Notes under the pieces: generated by a model
Database searches by the model: none
Told to the model about the DNA's origin: nothing
The model's input: only the letters and a program-made list of their open reading frames with translations
Translations under genes and position numbers: made by a program
Assembly (NCBI GenBank): GCA_013396995.1
Contig: VWZP01005658.1
Location: 2,976,453 to 3,040,452, forward strand
Length of the DNA stretch: 64,000 bases
From: Dicaeum eximium
Lineage: Eukaryota > Chordata > Aves > Passeriformes > Dicaeidae
Direction: 5' to 3'
Part shown: positions 14,001-29,100 of the stretch, piece after piece
Numbering within the stretch: position 1 is the first letter of the stretch
Layout: each line of letters opens with the position of its first letter

Positions 14001-17000
14001 TTCTTTCTTCAGTTTCTGAAAGGTACATTGCTATTACTCACTGTGTTCTCAGAAATACAGCTGATGATAGCTGCCTTTCTTGGATTTGATGATGGATTTC
14101 TCAATTCAGTCAAGGGATAGTCTACATGGAAAAAAGTAATAGAACTAAATATGTTTCCCAGGAATTTAATCTCTCTGTAACCTTCTTGCTAAGCTAGTTT
14201 TGTTTTAAAAGAAACATTCTTCTGGTTGAGTTCTTGTACTTCATAAATCCTATGATCAATATCTAATAAATAAATAATGACACAGTAACAGATTAGCTCC
14301 AAAGAAGGATTAGTACCAGGAATAATGTCTGCTGTAACTAATCACTGTAATTAGAAAAGAAACTGGTCTGAAACTTGGAACTCATGGAAACTGTAAAGTC
14401 CCAGACACCAGATTTCTGACAATCTAAACGTGAGACCTGAATAATCCACAGGAATCAATAAAAGTTATTGTTAAGAAAGATGTGGGACAGTGACCAAACA
14501 TTGGACATCACACAGAATATTAATGACTTCAGAAATTTCTCCAAGACAGAAATATTAAGCTGATTTTGACAGTACTACAAGCATTTTTACAAAAATCTGA
14601 GTTTTGATGTGGGTTTGGGCCACCACACCTCCCTCAGTCCTGCTTCTGTTGAAGAAATGTAGGATCTTCTTTGGGAAAAAAAAATAGATTAAACAGAGGC
14701 AAGGTACTCTTACTTTTTCTTTCATAATAACTAGAAATTATTATATATTTAAATATCAAATCCGTTCTTCCCTGATAAGAGGTTTAAAAAATGCAGGATA
14801 TTCATAGCTTTTCCAGTCAAGTTTTAAATTTCCTCTGACTAAAGCCCTGAGAGCGATTATCTTTTGTTTCACTGCATTAGCTTGCCTCTGTTAAGGAAGC
14901 ATTTTATGGGTGCCCTTGAACCAACAGGCAGTGCCATCACTCTTCCTGACTGCATGGTAATAGCAGAGCTCCTTGGCTTCTTTATTTTAAATACCATTTA
15001 GACAGCACAATATACAGCTTGTTTTCAGCTCTTATCTGATATGGAACACATACAGTAGTCCCCAAGGCTGGCATCCATGTACATTTTTTATTTTTGAGAC
15101 TCAGCATATCAGTGTTTTCTGATTGCCTTATTTTTTAGCTAAATTCAGCAAGAAATGTTCCCTGAAGATCTAAATTGTGCAGGAAGGTATTGCTTTGTTA
15201 TGACAACCAAGCATCCCTTCTCACCCACATGATCCTGTCTCATTTCACATTATTGCTTTTTTTGCCCATACTTCTCTCTTTTGAAATATATAGTAAAGTT
15301 TAATATCCAGTATAAAAAAAATCTTTATTTCTCTGTTTCTATTTCTTTACGCTCTATGTGCTGCACACACCAGCCCCTTTCCATCATCTACAAACACAAC
15401 AAAAAAAGATTCTCTCATAAATGTTAAAATTATTGTCTCATGTGGGATGGGGTTCAGTTCTGGTCAATGGGTGACCTTCCTGGCAATGTCACTTGGAGTC
15501 CCCTGCCCACCTCAGCACAGAGCCACTCATCTGTGCAGCAGAAAACCCTGGGTCTGTGACTCATGATCATGAGTGGGCTAATAACCCATCATCTAAACTT
15601 TTCAGAAAATTGGAAGAATCAAGATGGTTTGGGTTCATAATTTCCAAGCTGGGACTGCAGCCACAGAATTCAGCGTTGTTTCTAAGCTTTGGGAAGGATT
15701 TGATGCTTGTTTATGGTACTTGTTCTGGTTCTCAAAGCAACCATAGATATCTGTGTGAAGACACTGTAAATCTGCTGAGTTTCATAGCTTTGTATCACTG
15801 TAACTGGAAGAGAAATCTAGAGATTAATATTTTCCTTTCTTCAGAAGAAGATATCCTTAAGGCTATGCAGCGAACTGAACAAACTTATCATTACAATGTA
15901 CTGAGCCATGATATAACAAGGATATCCTTAGGCTTAGAGAAATAGTTCTAGAAATGCATCACTAGACATTATATTAGAGAGCACACATTATAATATTCAT
16001 TACAGTAGTAGAATGGGAACTGCTTGTTATTGTAAAGGAAAATCCAATTTGCTGCCTACTGCCTTCAATTTGGTTTTGAGAAGTACTCAATCTTCTGGTA
16101 TATTTTGTGTTTTACATTTATCTTCCTGGGCATGTTCTGTAATGTCTGCTTAGGGCAAAAGCAATAATCTTTTCATTTAATTTAGTGAAAAATCTCATGT
16201 ATTCACTATGCTTACTAGGTACAACAATATGAAAACAAATCCCACTTGCTAAAGATCCATTTGACAATATGAAATGGATTCTGACTTTTTAATTTAGGCA
16301 TAAAACTGCAGAGGGCATATAAGAGATGCAGATTTACGGAGCTGTACCCTTTATTTATGAGTGGTTGCAAGAGAGTGATTTGCAAAAGCCCATTTTCTTT
16401 TACCAGTGACAGATGAACTTAAGATGGTCTAAAATAATTTTATTTGACCCTTGCAGAAGAACTCTGGAAAGTATTAAACTTATTTGGCTTTGTTAAAAAT
16501 CTGAAAACTTGAGTTTACCTCAGTTTCTGCTATGAATGTTTCTTCAAAGTGGGGCATGGTTTTAATTACATTGAAGTTGTCTCCTTTGTAATGTAGCTCA
16601 CTGCAAATCATAGGAAGGAGAGAGGGAAGAATTTTAGTACAAATTCAACCAAAACTTAGCATTTCTGCTGAACTGTCTTTGAAACAATACTCTGTGATCA
16701 AAGGGAAACCAATCTTGCCAAAATTTTAATTGTTTTAGGTCTGAGGTTTGGTTTGCCTTTTTTTTTTCCTGAATTTGTACAAAAATGTCAAAAGAACGTG
16801 TTTTATCTTGCTCATGGTAACTTGAAGTGTGGGCAAATTACACCCCTAATTTTCTTATTAGGTCTTCCTCAGAAGGAAGACTGATTTTTTTGGAGAAGCT
16901 CCTCAGTTTGCCCAACCAACAAACACCTCCAGTGTTTTGCTGCCCCAAGTTGTGTGTCTAAGATTTGAGAAAATAAAGTTTGTAGAGACTTTTGCTATGA

Positions 17001-19993
17001 AGCTCACAGAATCAGGTAAGCTTACCACACTGACCCAGAAAGCCATTTTCAGTTCAATTCCTCCCCTTCTTTTCAGAAATAAACAGAGAAACAAAAGGAT
17101 ATTAAAGTTTGTACTTTATAGTGCTGTTAAAACCAATGTCTTATCCCTTCAAACAGCAAGCAGCAGCATCTTTCCTTTTTTATAATGAGGAATAGCTGAA
17201 GGGAGACACAGCTGGATTCATTATTTTTTCCAGGAATAAGCATCAGTCTGAATACTAGGAGCTAAACCATGGCCTTATGTATTAGGGACTGCTTCCAGTG
17301 ATGGCTGAAAAATGACAATTATTTCTTATCTCCTCAAACTGGAAGGAGGCAACATAGCCTCAAGCAAAAACAATGACAGACAGGTTTTGTGGAGCAGTTT
17401 TTGTAGAATTAAATAATGCCAGAGCAAATTTGATACTTCTCAGACCTCTTAATTTTCATTTTCAGTTGGCCAATTATATCTTTAAAGTTAAGTAGAGTTT
17501 TATTCCATAGCCAGAAATTTATTTAATTCTTCAGAACCAAATACTGCAGGTGCTGGCTCAGTAAAATTCCTTCAGACCTCAAAAGTGCTGTAGGATTTGA
17601 CCGTCTGGAAGCTGGTCAGGAGCATATCAGGCTTTTGATTTACTTGATACAAATGCCTGCTCTCTCTTATGCACTTGTGAGCAACTTCATGTTTTTCACT
17701 AAGGCATCCAGGCCCTATGGATATGGGTGTGATTTTAGAAACTTTGGTGCCACATATGCTCTAGAGCGCAGCTCTCAGACACTACATTTGCAACTGATTG
17801 CAAGTGTTTTTGCATGACCTGAAGATAGCTGAAATTTAGCCAGCAACTGTGATTCTGCAAATTCCACCAACTTGCTGCATTACCCCAGACTTTCACCTGA
17901 CTGTCTTTTGGCGTAAGACTTTCTGTAGACTCAGAATTTAATTTTTTAGTATATCCCAAGCTACCTCTGTTGTGATAAAACTGAACATCTGGTGACTGAG
18001 CCTGATTTGTCTTACCCAGAAAAATGCCCAGCCAGGTTTTGTGTCATTTAAAACACTGAAAGGCTCAAAATTTAGCATGTCTTTCAGAGCAGATTTGCAG
18101 AATTAGGTACAGTATCATCACTGAGAATATTGATGAGACCAACCATTAAGCTGGGGAGGAAATCCATAAACACTCAGTGCTGCCTTTCCCCCCTCCTCCC
18201 TTCCCACACATCCTTACACGAAATCTTCCTTGAATGTGCTGCCATGGGTGACTTTCCAGCCCATCCCAGAGCTACTGATGGCCTCGTGTGAAAAGAAGTG
18301 AGGAGAAAGGGTGCCAGGGCCAGAGCACACCACACCAGTGTCTCTGCAGAAGCCCAGACTGAAAAAGGTATTTTTGTATCCCCCTGGTCAGAGGAGAGCA
18401 TACAAGTTTGGACTTCTGCATGTTCTGAAAGTGCTGTGATAGTTTTGCTCTGAAAGAACATGATTTCTTCCACAGCTTTATGGTTTTAAGTTTGCTGCTT
18501 CACTTTGAAGTCTAAATGATTTCATTTTCCTAGATCTTCTTCAATCTCTTTTTTTGCATAAAGCTCTTAATCCTTAGCCAGTCTGGAAATGCGCAAGAAC
18601 TTCAAAACACACTCCTTGGGGATTTAGCCTTGTAGTCTTCATTCTTCATCAGCCTATTGACAATCCTCCTCTCATCTGTTGACTTCCTTCTCTCTTTGCT
18701 ATAAGCTTTTGCCACAGAGAGCCTCTCACAGTAATCAGTAAGTTTTATAAACTGCAATTGTGCCAGATAATTAAATAAGAACTCTATTTCAAATCAATTT
18801 AAATCCATATGGGTTTCAGAAATGACAGTTGCTACACTGTAAAACCAGTGAATAAAACCCTTTTGAATACTTAAACCAATCCCAACTTTGTTTCATCTTT
18901 ATCTTCAGAAAGCAATTCCTGCAAATGTCAATACTGCCCTAATAGATGGGGTGATGATATCTTGTATGTGTTAGCTCCAGAACTGCATTTGGATCACATC
19001 AATTAAATGACTGTAATTGTTGCTTTTCAACACAGCACAGATGCTTTAGCTAAGGCATGTATTTAGAGCAGTGCTGAAGCATTGCTATGGACATAACTGG
19101 ATTTCTCCTTTTTATTGTGTATTGTAGATGCAGCACCTATCATAGGTTTATCAGCTAATAACCATTAATGCTGTATGTTTGGATAGAATGGATATTTTTT
19201 GTGTGGTTGGGGAGATGTTTTTGATTTTTTAAAATTCTTTTGTTTTCTCTAGGATCAAAGCCTGATTTTGAATGAAAGATCCTGTGCTGCACAAATTCAC
19301 AGGCAGAAGTAATCCTTTTCCCTTAATCAAAGTCAGTGAGTGGAAAGAAATAATACAACAACAGATTACAGGGTAAATCACTGGCATAACAGAAACCATC
19401 TCTGCTGAGTCCCATCTGAGTAGCCCTATGCAGTAGAGCATCTTCAATAGACTAAATTGCTTTATATCTTTTTACATCTGAGTCTGCTGTTGTCAGTGTA
19501 TGAACACCAAATATATGTTTCACATGTTCACAATGTTTGCATTAAGATAACAACTAGCATATGTTCCTGAATCATATTTGTTTAATTACCCCTAGTCATC
19601 TGAAATCCTGACTATAAAAGCAACTGTCACAAAATTGTCCATCTCTATATGTGTCTGGTGATAATGGTCATCCATCCCAGTAGGTTTTGTATTCATAATA
19701 AACAAGAAAAAACAGGAGTTAGCAGGGGCCATTGCTGTTTTGTAGCCAAATACTTGTCTAGCTTCAAGGGCCTGGATGATTTGCAGTTATTGAACAATAG
19801 CAATCCAAATTACTAAAATTAGGAGAAAATACATAGTGTTTGTACCTTGTTCAAAACCTGCAGCTGGCAGAGGCAGTTAATTAGTCTGGAGTTTACACGT
19901 AAAGCACCAGTAATGCCCTGACTGAAGTGATTAGCTGGGCCTGTAATATGCTTTTAGTAGGAATCACACTTCTTAATCCTAAATTTTCATTTC
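11006..19993. other. Unique non-coding DNA, no gene seen
   Basis: No recognised gene or transposon. A GC-richer patch at about 11880-12130 is open in overlapping frames on both strands, which reflects composition rather than coding. A run of 13 T lies at 13680-13692. An open frame of about 150 codons at 15493-15945 (plus strand) begins at a TTG rather than an ATG and resembles no family I know. A CAG/GTAAGC donor-like site lies near 17014. The segment 18180-18370 is GC-richer and pyrimidine-rich at its start, without an identifiable product. Confidence 0.65.
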
Positions 19994-20125
19994 CAGATAG
20001 TATCATAATGTGCCTGTGCTTTTAGTGAGGATGGATAATGTCACAAATTGCATTGCTTCCCAGGTGAAATTATCATTAGAGGAGGGATTTGAACCACAGC
20101 TGTCTAAAGGCTTGTTCAGAATATC
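19994..20125 (-). mobile_element. Probable MIR SINE fragment
   Basis: Read on the plus strand, the order of landmarks fits the reverse complement of MIR. A stretch like TATTATTATCCCCATTTTACAGATGAGG appears as TATCATAATG ... TTTTAGTGAGG at about 20001-20030. Next comes a CACA/TTGC/TTCCCAGGT block, then a B-box-like GGGATTTGAACC at about 20084-20095, corresponding to MIR GGGATTCGAACC. MIR is an ancient tRNA-derived CORE-SINE present in amniote genomes. The match is diverged and judged from memory of the consensus, so this is a probable call only. Confidence 0.5.
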
Positions 20126-23100
20126 TGGTGGGCTCAGCAGCTCTCCCCGCTCAATCTGAGTGAGCAGGCAGTGCTGCAGGAGGACTTCATTAGAAAAATT
20201 GACAAACCAAGAATCACTGATGGTAAAAAAGTGTCTGGATAAATGAATCCAATCATGACTACCTCAGGTGGCAGAAGAGCCAACTGTCTAAAAGCAGAGG
20301 AACATAAAAGGCAGTGAAAGGTAATTTGGCTGTGTTGTGGGATCCTTAATACAAAAGGAGACATACACAAATGGAAAAGAGAGCACTTGTCTCTCAAAGG
20401 CTATCAAAACCCTCTAGGTTAAAAAATCAGCCAAGATAAAATGCTAAGTGCTAATATTTACTAGGGGTAAAGAAAGGAAGAGGATCTACAAGTACATTAG
20501 GTGAAAAAGAGAAGAGTGAAATTAGGCAGGGTCTGAATTAATCAGGGTGTAAATGCAAGGGAGGAGGAATTCTAAGCCCCTCTTCTGTCTTTGCAAGAAG
20601 GTTAGCAATGAGCAGATACTTATGAGTCTAATAGGGCTACAAGAAACAGCCAAAATGGATTTAGTGAGAACTAATAGTATCAAACTGATTTGATTTTCCT
20701 CTTTGACTGAAAGCTCAGGCTCTAAGGAGAAGCAGTCAATGTGCTGAACTGGAAATTTGGATGAGGCTTAGAATGCTCTTCACTGACATGTTCATGAGCA
20801 ATTGATGGAAATACAGGCAGCTCTTAAGGTGTAGTGGAACAGTCAATTTGGGAAACTATAATTGAACATCAATTGCCTATAGATCCTTCAAGTTTCTGGA
20901 AAGGCCTTTTCATTTTAACATATATCCCCTTTTCCTTTTCCTCCTTCTCTTTTCCTTTTGCCAGAGGATTAAATAAGATTCAATAATTGTGGTTTAGGAT
21001 CTGCCTTCTTTACATTTATTTTCTTTACCAGTAAGTAAAATTTTCCTAAGGTTTGAAATGCTCAGCACAGTGACTGAAAAGATAAAGAAATTTTATATTC
21101 TCTTTGTTCAGTATCAAGGGAGAGAATAAGAAAACCAGAGTTTCCCTACATAAGTATATGAGATCGTAGGGTTGTGGGTTCGGTGGTTTTTTTCATGTGT
21201 GTTAAATTTATCAACTTTATTACTTTCCTGCTAAATAATATGATGTAAAGTATTTATTTTTTTCCTACAGAGTTCCAATAAACAGATTAGAGGAGGCCAG
21301 ATAAGTGGGTAAAGAAAGTTTACATTGATTTTTTTCAACAAAATGGACTGAAGGGAAGTTGATGCATGGCCCAGAGTAGCAGGAGGGGTCCTGCTAATCT
21401 ACATGTCACTCAGGGAAAAAAGTTCTCAGGCAGAAATTTTCCCATTACATGCTTTATGTTAGTATTCCTGTCAACACATATAACTGCTGAATAACAAAGA
21501 TTAACAAGCCCGTGACCGCAATAATCTTTTTGTTTCCTTATTTTTGAGCTTCTCATATCCATGATTAATAATTTGTCAGAAGGCTTGAATTCTAGACTCA
21601 GAATGCTAAATGCTTTAGTAATTAGAGTTCTGCAAAATAATATGGTAAACAGAGTAGCCAGTGAGCTTTCAGATTTCCTCTAAAATACAAAGACCCTCTG
21701 AAGGATGAAGGGACAAAGTGATGTAGGACAGAGGGAAAAGGAAATGTCTGTGCCCAGAGATTAAGTTTTGAGTGAAAATAATAAATTCTATAAATAAGTT
21801 GTAGTTTCCTTTGAAAATGATGACTTAGGAATAATTAAAAACTACCAAGAATCATAGAACCAATATCAGCATCCACTGATACTTAGGAGTTCAGTAAATC
21901 AGTATTTTTCAAATTTTTTATTTATCAAACAGTTGTAAATCTTTACAGGGAATAAAAAAATAAAGCCAACCGCTCAACAGGGCCAGTGTTACTGCGATGG
22001 ATTCAGTTCTAACTGAAAATTATGCTAAACTTTGGATAATCACTCTTGCTTTTATTTCCCTTATTGGTTGTTAATTTCTTTGCATACATGGGAACACACT
22101 CACCTGTTCTGTTTTTTCTCTCTTTCCTTTTCTTAGGGAGGTGGGTGTGTCTGAGATGCTTCTCAGTCACCACCTGGTCTGTTAAAGCTCTCCTGACCAC
22201 AGGACATGACAGGAACACCTCTGGTACCTTGATGCAGTAACTTCTACCTCTGGTGATCCTCTAATTTAGATGTGAACTCTCAGCCCAGCTGTACACCAGT
22301 TGAGAAAAAAAAACAAAAGCTAAAATATAAAAGTAGAACAGATAATCAATATGAAGGAGTCTTTGGGACTTACTAAATAAACATTTCAGCTAGTCCTGGC
22401 TCTATAGCTTTTCCCCCTTTGTCCTGTTGGTGAGGTATTCAGGGAATTTTTTTACTTGGTTTATTTTCAAATTAAAGAAACCACAGCTGACACTGGTGTC
22501 TTGGTCAGTACTTTAGCTTTTTGAACAGCTGCCAGACTCAGGTTAGACTTGGACATTTTTCTGAGCTCCCTTGGCTGCAGAAAAGATGGGTGAAGGTTCA
22601 GATCCTCACAGTGCATACATTTTGCTTGGGCTTCTGGGGAGAGCTAAAATGTCTTTCTGAATTTTGGAGGAGATCCTGCAGCGCTGATTATTGTCCCAGT
22701 CTCTGGGAAGGCAGCTGTGATGTGCCAGCACACTCTGAATTTGGAAAAGGGTGTGGAGAGCCCTCCCTCCTGCTGAGAGCCTCTACAAAAATAACTTGAC
22801 CTCAGGGAATTTACCCAGCAGGCCTTGGGGAAAATGAGCAGAGTCACCAATTATTAATGTGAGGCTGTCAAGTGTATCATTGTACATCAGTGTGGCTGCT
22901 ATTGCTGCAATCAAGGCAGAAGAGCAAGGAAAATTAGGAGAAAAAACCCTTTGCATCTACTTCAGTCTTACTGCCCACATTAGAAAAACAAAAACAAACA
23001 GTTTGTGATGTCCTTGCAATGTCATGTAACTTAAATGCTGATATTTCTTTCAAAGGTTTGATCCTTGTGTAGAGTGTAAGAAGCAAAAATATTCTACTGT

Positions 23101-26100
23101 TTCTACAGCTCAAATTGCCTCATTCTACTTGTCTTAGACCTTTATAAATGCTAGAATTGATTTTATATGCGTGGTGCACTATAAGAGTATTTAGTATGCA
23201 GTATTACAAAAAGATATAAACTCCTCTCTGTAAGCTTTAATAATACTCCTCACACTAATATTTTCATATGCATGCACAGGTAATACATCTGTCTGATGCA
23301 CAGTGCAGTGCTTGTGCAATATCAGCATGATTGAACGCTGCCTTTAGCAGTAAATGCAGAGATTAGGAACTTACTGGAAAGAAGTCATGGAAAGTTTAGA
23401 GACTGACTTCCAACAGGATTTGGGAATGGAAGTTCTTAATAGATGATTCTGCAATTAAATGGAAACACTTTTGCACACATTTGTGTGTAGCCACACGTGT
23501 TAACTTAAGGACGTGCTCTGGGTTGTCTGAGAAAAGGAATTCTGTTTGATCTGGATGACTTGTTCAGGTACCAAAGAAAGGTATTTCAAGAGTGCTTGGA
23601 ATTCCAAGATTCAAGAAGTAGATTTTGCAACCACTGACACAGACTACAGTATAATCTATAAGTAAAAGAAGCAGCACAGGTTTAGACTGCTCACCAATGT
23701 TTTCATTTCTCTGGAGGATTTTTCATGTGTCTGTCTACGTTTTTTGAATCTGTTGCCTAATTACAGATGGGTTTAAGAGAAGGAAGTTTCTTCAGTGTCC
23801 TGAGTTAATCTCAGCAGCACTTGAGCAGCTGATCAGTCAGAGGAGGGAGTCCCTGTCAGTGCCTTCCCTGGGGGAACAGATGAATGCTGACATCAATTTT
23901 TACCAGATACCAGAAAGGAAGATAATGTTTCTGAAAATGCCCCCACTGCAGGAGAGGCCTCAGTCAGAGCCAGTACCAAAGCAGTTAACCATGGGACACA
24001 CGTCTGAAAGAAAACAGGCTGGGAAATGGAGCCTGTTAAATTTATTTTGGGTGTTGGGGTCTTCTTGTACTTCATGGAAATCACTTTAGTTTCTGTGCTA
24101 TATAAGACAGAAGGTCAGATGTGCATGTGTTTGCTGCCTCCACAAAACTGTGCATTTTGAATGAACATAAAAACATCCATTTTTGTTCTTTTGGTTTTCC
24201 CCTGTGGCAAATTAATATGAGGAATTTCTCTAAAAGAAAGAGAAAGCAGGTGAAGTACATATTTTGTTAGAGTTTACAAGTAGAGAGGCATGCCAGTCCT
24301 CAGTTATGGGTAGAGTTTACGAGGTCAGTACCAGGCAAAAATATTCTTAGTGCTCAGTTATGTTCTAAGTTATAGATAAATTTCTTGCAGCAGTTGTGTG
24401 AGTTGGTGCACATTCTCTTGGAAGAAAGAAGAGCAGTAAAATTGAGAGCAGCAAAACCTGACATGTGGGCATTATTTATAGGAATTGCTTGTTATACATC
24501 CAGTTCTGGACATTTAACGTGGAAGATGTAAATATTCATTTGAGGATCACCCCTTCAAAGTGATTTTAGTGGACAGTAGGAGCTACTTGGTAATGATTGC
24601 AGAGCTGATTTGACTGATGTTTATATAAATAGAAATGTCCACCAGATAATTACTGGTTTTAGTTGAAATTCTGAGTCCTGGCAGTTATGCTGAAAAAACC
24701 TTTGACTCCATCGAATTCATGACTAGTTGGGATGCTTACAACAGATAGAGAAGATTTATTGGGAAAGTCAGGACTATTTCCAAGATTTGTTCCATGATAG
24801 GCTTCCTGTCAAGAGAGAGGGACAATGGCACAGGACAGTGCCACGGGTGGGGTGCACAGGACAGCCACTCCTCAGCTGCTCAGCAAAGGGCAGGCTGAGT
24901 TCAGGGGCTCCACAACTCCTGTGTGCTGAACCTTCTATACCCAACCTGTCAAACCCCCATAAATGCACCTTGAATTTAATGAATTTCAATAAAAGAAATG
25001 CAAAGATCTGGATAGCCTCACAGACTAAGAAGGGACTGTTTTCTATGAAAGATAAGGAAGGCTTGTAGTTACTTTTGTATCTTTAAAGCCTGATTGAGCT
25101 CTGAAAATAATCTGTGTTGAAATACTGTTATACCAGGCTGCTGACTCTTCTGCATTCCTTGAGTTATCTCTCAACTTTCAAAGCTGCTATCCCATTCCTA
25201 TCTCGTCTGACTGAAATGTCATCAGCTCCATTTTTGTCTCATTTTTACCTTCTAGCAAAGGATTTGAAGTTCACACTAAGTATATTTTATATTCATAACC
25301 TTACTCAGCTTTAGGGTGTATGACCTGTCATCACAAAAAATACTTTTTATATCTTTATATCCAGTGGGGTTGCTTCACTTTGTTCTCATATTAAGGATTT
25401 TGGACTCCAGCCATGTGTGAGTTTTGGGGATGCTGTAGAGAGGGATGGACATTGGAGCTGTTGCTGTCCTGGCTGTCCCTCAGACTCTGACCAGGACAAA
25501 CCACAGCCACAGGTGTTGACTCAAGGACTCAAGTGTTTTCAGGCTGACACCTCTGAATCCTTAGCTGACTTTAAGAACCATGTAAAATAACTTTAAAAAC
25601 TACCCAAAATTATTAATTCTGCTTATTATGGGATCTCACTTGTATGGGAAAAGTTTTTATAATTGTTGAACTGACAAAAAGGTTCAAACTCCTTTCAAAT
25701 ACATTGAAGAAAAGATTTCAACTCATATCTAGGTATAATGAGAATAACTTTCATATGCTCCTGCTTTAAATAAATAATTTCACTGTGATTGAATAATTTT
25801 CTTAGGTTAGGAATAAACAATGATTTGTTGTCAAGGAGACAATTTAGAGGGAGAATTTAAATATATTTGTATTTAGAGTATAAATTTTTAATAAGTCTAT
25901 AAATGCATTTAATATGAAATTTAAAATTCCTAATTTTCTTGTCCTTTACTGTGACTGTTTATATTTTCTTTCTGGAAGCATACTTTTAAGGGAAATATAT
26001 TTAACTGTGATCTAACTTGATGACTTCATGTGGTGTAGATTATTTTTTAGCAGAAGTCAGTGGTAAAATACAGTCAGATTAGAGACTGGAATATATAAAT

Positions 26101-29100
26101 GTATTTTCATGAGATAGAAATTAATTTAAAATATCACATGAAATCTTGTTCATTACAGGCAGGTTACATTAGTATTTGCTTCAAGGGGACTACTCATTTG
26201 AATAAGAACATTATCCATAATCAGCAAGTCCTTTCAAAGCTTGGATCAATGCCAGGCTAAAAGTTCTCCATTCTTATCTCTTGGAGCCAAAGGAAGAAAT
26301 GAAAAGAGAGGAAAGAATTACAATAGATGTCCTTATCCACTGACTTAATCAAGTAAGCACTTATCACTCCATTTTGTTTCAAAAAAAAGAGAAGAAAAAC
26401 CTCACTTTTTGAATCTTCTGACCTTGTAAGTTAGACAGACTGGCCTGTGATATGACAGGCTCAGAAGATAACCTTCTCATGTCCCTTCCTGAGTTAAAGG
26501 ACACGCTCTGCACTGGGAAAAGAGAAAATCAGGGCTGTATTTACTTAAAGAAAAAGCAGACTGGCAGGAAGTGCACTGACTGATGTGAGAAAGGAGGAAA
26601 TGCTCTGTTGCTCCACTTTACCTAATCCCTGGTTCCTGGCATTTTCTGGCAGGGTGCCAGTGGTACCCATGAGAGAACACTGAGATCCTTCAAGTGGTGT
26701 GGTACAAAGACTCTTTATATCCAGGCAGAGCAAATGGGAGCAGAAGCAGAACCTTTCCAGTCTTTCCTGACCCTTTACCAGTCTTCCTCGACCTACTAAG
26801 TGGTTTTACCTCCTGTGTATGTAAAAATGCAATTAAAATGCAATAAAAATGAGGTTTATACATTTAATATGCAGGATATATGTGTGTGTGTTTTTAAGAG
26901 GAAATTAATGTTCCCTGCAGGCTGTGCAGAGGCACTGCTGGTGGCAGGGAAGTTGTAGCACCTTGAAGTGCATTCATATATATCCCAAAACTTCCACTTG
27001 CTAAACCTATAACATCTGGTTATTTGGGAGAGAATACTTGATGGAGAATTGGAAGGAAAAAATTCAAATAAATCCTTTTTCTTTGTCCTTTAAGCTGCAC
27101 ATAAATATCAAACTGCATTTTGACCTTATCTATCTACGTTCATTTTGTTTTACTCTTCTGTGTAATTGAGGTGATAACCTCAGCCCTAAATACCCATCCT
27201 TTCAATTTCCTCTCCCTTTTTCCACACCTCAGTTACTGAAGGGTTTTGTGGCAGAGAGTAATTTTAATTCCACTTTGCTTCAAATAACCTCAGAGCTCAA
27301 ATAGCTGTGCAACTTTATAGTATTTTCCTTGCTGCCAATGAATGCTGCATGGAAGGCTCCCTGCATGACTCAACATCATAGAAATAAAAATGTTTGGATC
27401 ACAACATTGTTTGCAAGGGTTTAGTGGACTAGTTGGCAGTTTTGTTCCTGGGAAGCACAAGTGAAGGGGACAAGAAAAGAGATCTGCACCAACTGCAGGA
27501 TGGCAGAAGTATTGAAAAAAAAACAAACTTGGAACATCGCCACTGTTGATACAACAGAGAAAAAAATAATGGTTGCAAATTCTGCGTATCTACCAAAATA
27601 TTTGGTGCCAAAAATATTGCCTAGAGAAACAAGTAATTTTTCATGCCTACAGCTGATTCAAGATGAAGTAGGTACATTTTTACTATTTTGCACTAACACT
27701 TTCCTCCCTGGCATAATCTCAAAATAATTTCTCCCAGCAAATTCATCAGTTTCGAGCTGCAGAGTCTGCTGTAATCATTGAGTCTGTCTTTTATTATATT
27801 ACAGGTTAAATACTTGTGTTACAACATCTACCTAAAAATTAAGAATTAAAAATTTGAAGTTCTGAAAAGTCTATTTCTTTTCACAAAATATTCTAAATAT
27901 TTTTTGTCTCTTCACATGAAAAGGATGTAGCATTTTCTAGATGGAGCTTCAATTTCCAGACTTTCTCTCTTGCTTCTTTTATACCTTTTCAAATCCAAAT
28001 ATCTGTCTCTAAGAAATTAACCAACTTATCATGAAAATAGATTACGATAATTGAATTTAAGTTCCCTATGCTTTGTCACCTCATTATTCTTCTCTTTCTC
28101 CCCAGATAATCACATATTTTATGAGATGGGCATTAAGACTAAATTTAGACTTATGATGAGATTTAGACTTAAATTAGATTGAATTTATTGGTCCCCTTTC
28201 CAAAATACCTGAATAGAAAACAAAGCCAAAATAGGAATATAATTGCAGAGGAAATTTAAAAATTATCACAACAAATCAGTTTGCTGAAAAGAGACTTTCC
28301 TGTCATTACTTACATCTATTTTTAAATGGCAGCAAAAATACAGAAATCTGTTGAGTTTATTGGTTTCAGACCAAAATGGTGGGGTTTGTTTATTTTCACC
28401 ATGTCATAATGGATTCAAGTTGCTCTGGTTTGTATTCAGGATAAAAGGACTGTGTGGCATTTTACAGTGTGCTTCTTTTCTTGATTTGGAAGCATTGCTG
28501 TTCATCTGAGAACACCTTGAAATGGAACCCTGCTTCCAGCTTGAACACTAAGCCTGAGGCAATTATATTAGAATTATATTTACAGAATTAAAACAGATGG
28601 GGAGAAACAAATAATGATTATTTATGGTGTGTTCTTGACTTCCAGTTCTACATCTTATACTGTTTTATAAATTTCTGTGAAATTCTTATCCCAGAAGGCT
28701 GCTGAACACAGCCTTTCATAGACACTGCATACTGCTAATATTGAAATTTCTTTCAAGTTGTTTTTAGGAAACCAGGTCCTCTCCACCTATGAGTTAATGG
28801 GAAAGAACAAAGCAAAACAATGAACTTGCATTAATTCTGTCTCTCACAACAGGTTTTAGACATTGACTTGTGAAAACCTGTAACTTTTTCTCTCTCTTTT
28901 TAATGCTATTTCTCACAGACTAAGTTAATTTGGTTTTTTTAGCCTGGAAAGTCCTTTCCATGGCTGAATGAAAAAGTAGTTTTGGAGAAATTGGATATAG
29001 GTCATTGTTTCACAGCAGGGTAGTTCCTTCTTTCATTTTCTCTTGGTGGTGCTGAGGTTTGGGTCCTGTTTTTTTTTCCTTTTCTTTTCCTTGCAAAGTC

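Noticed and set aside
15493..15945. 150-codon open frame on the plus strand
   Set aside because: It starts at TTG, has no recognisable domain, and one frame of this length is expected by chance in 64 kb of this composition.
21849..21861. AATCATAGAACC resembling an inverted CR1 tail
   Set aside because: The bases after it do not follow the CR1 3' end.
24760..24800. Stretch resembling an inverted CR1 word (GATTTGTTCCATGAT)
   Set aside because: Only one short word matches, and the flanks do not extend the similarity.
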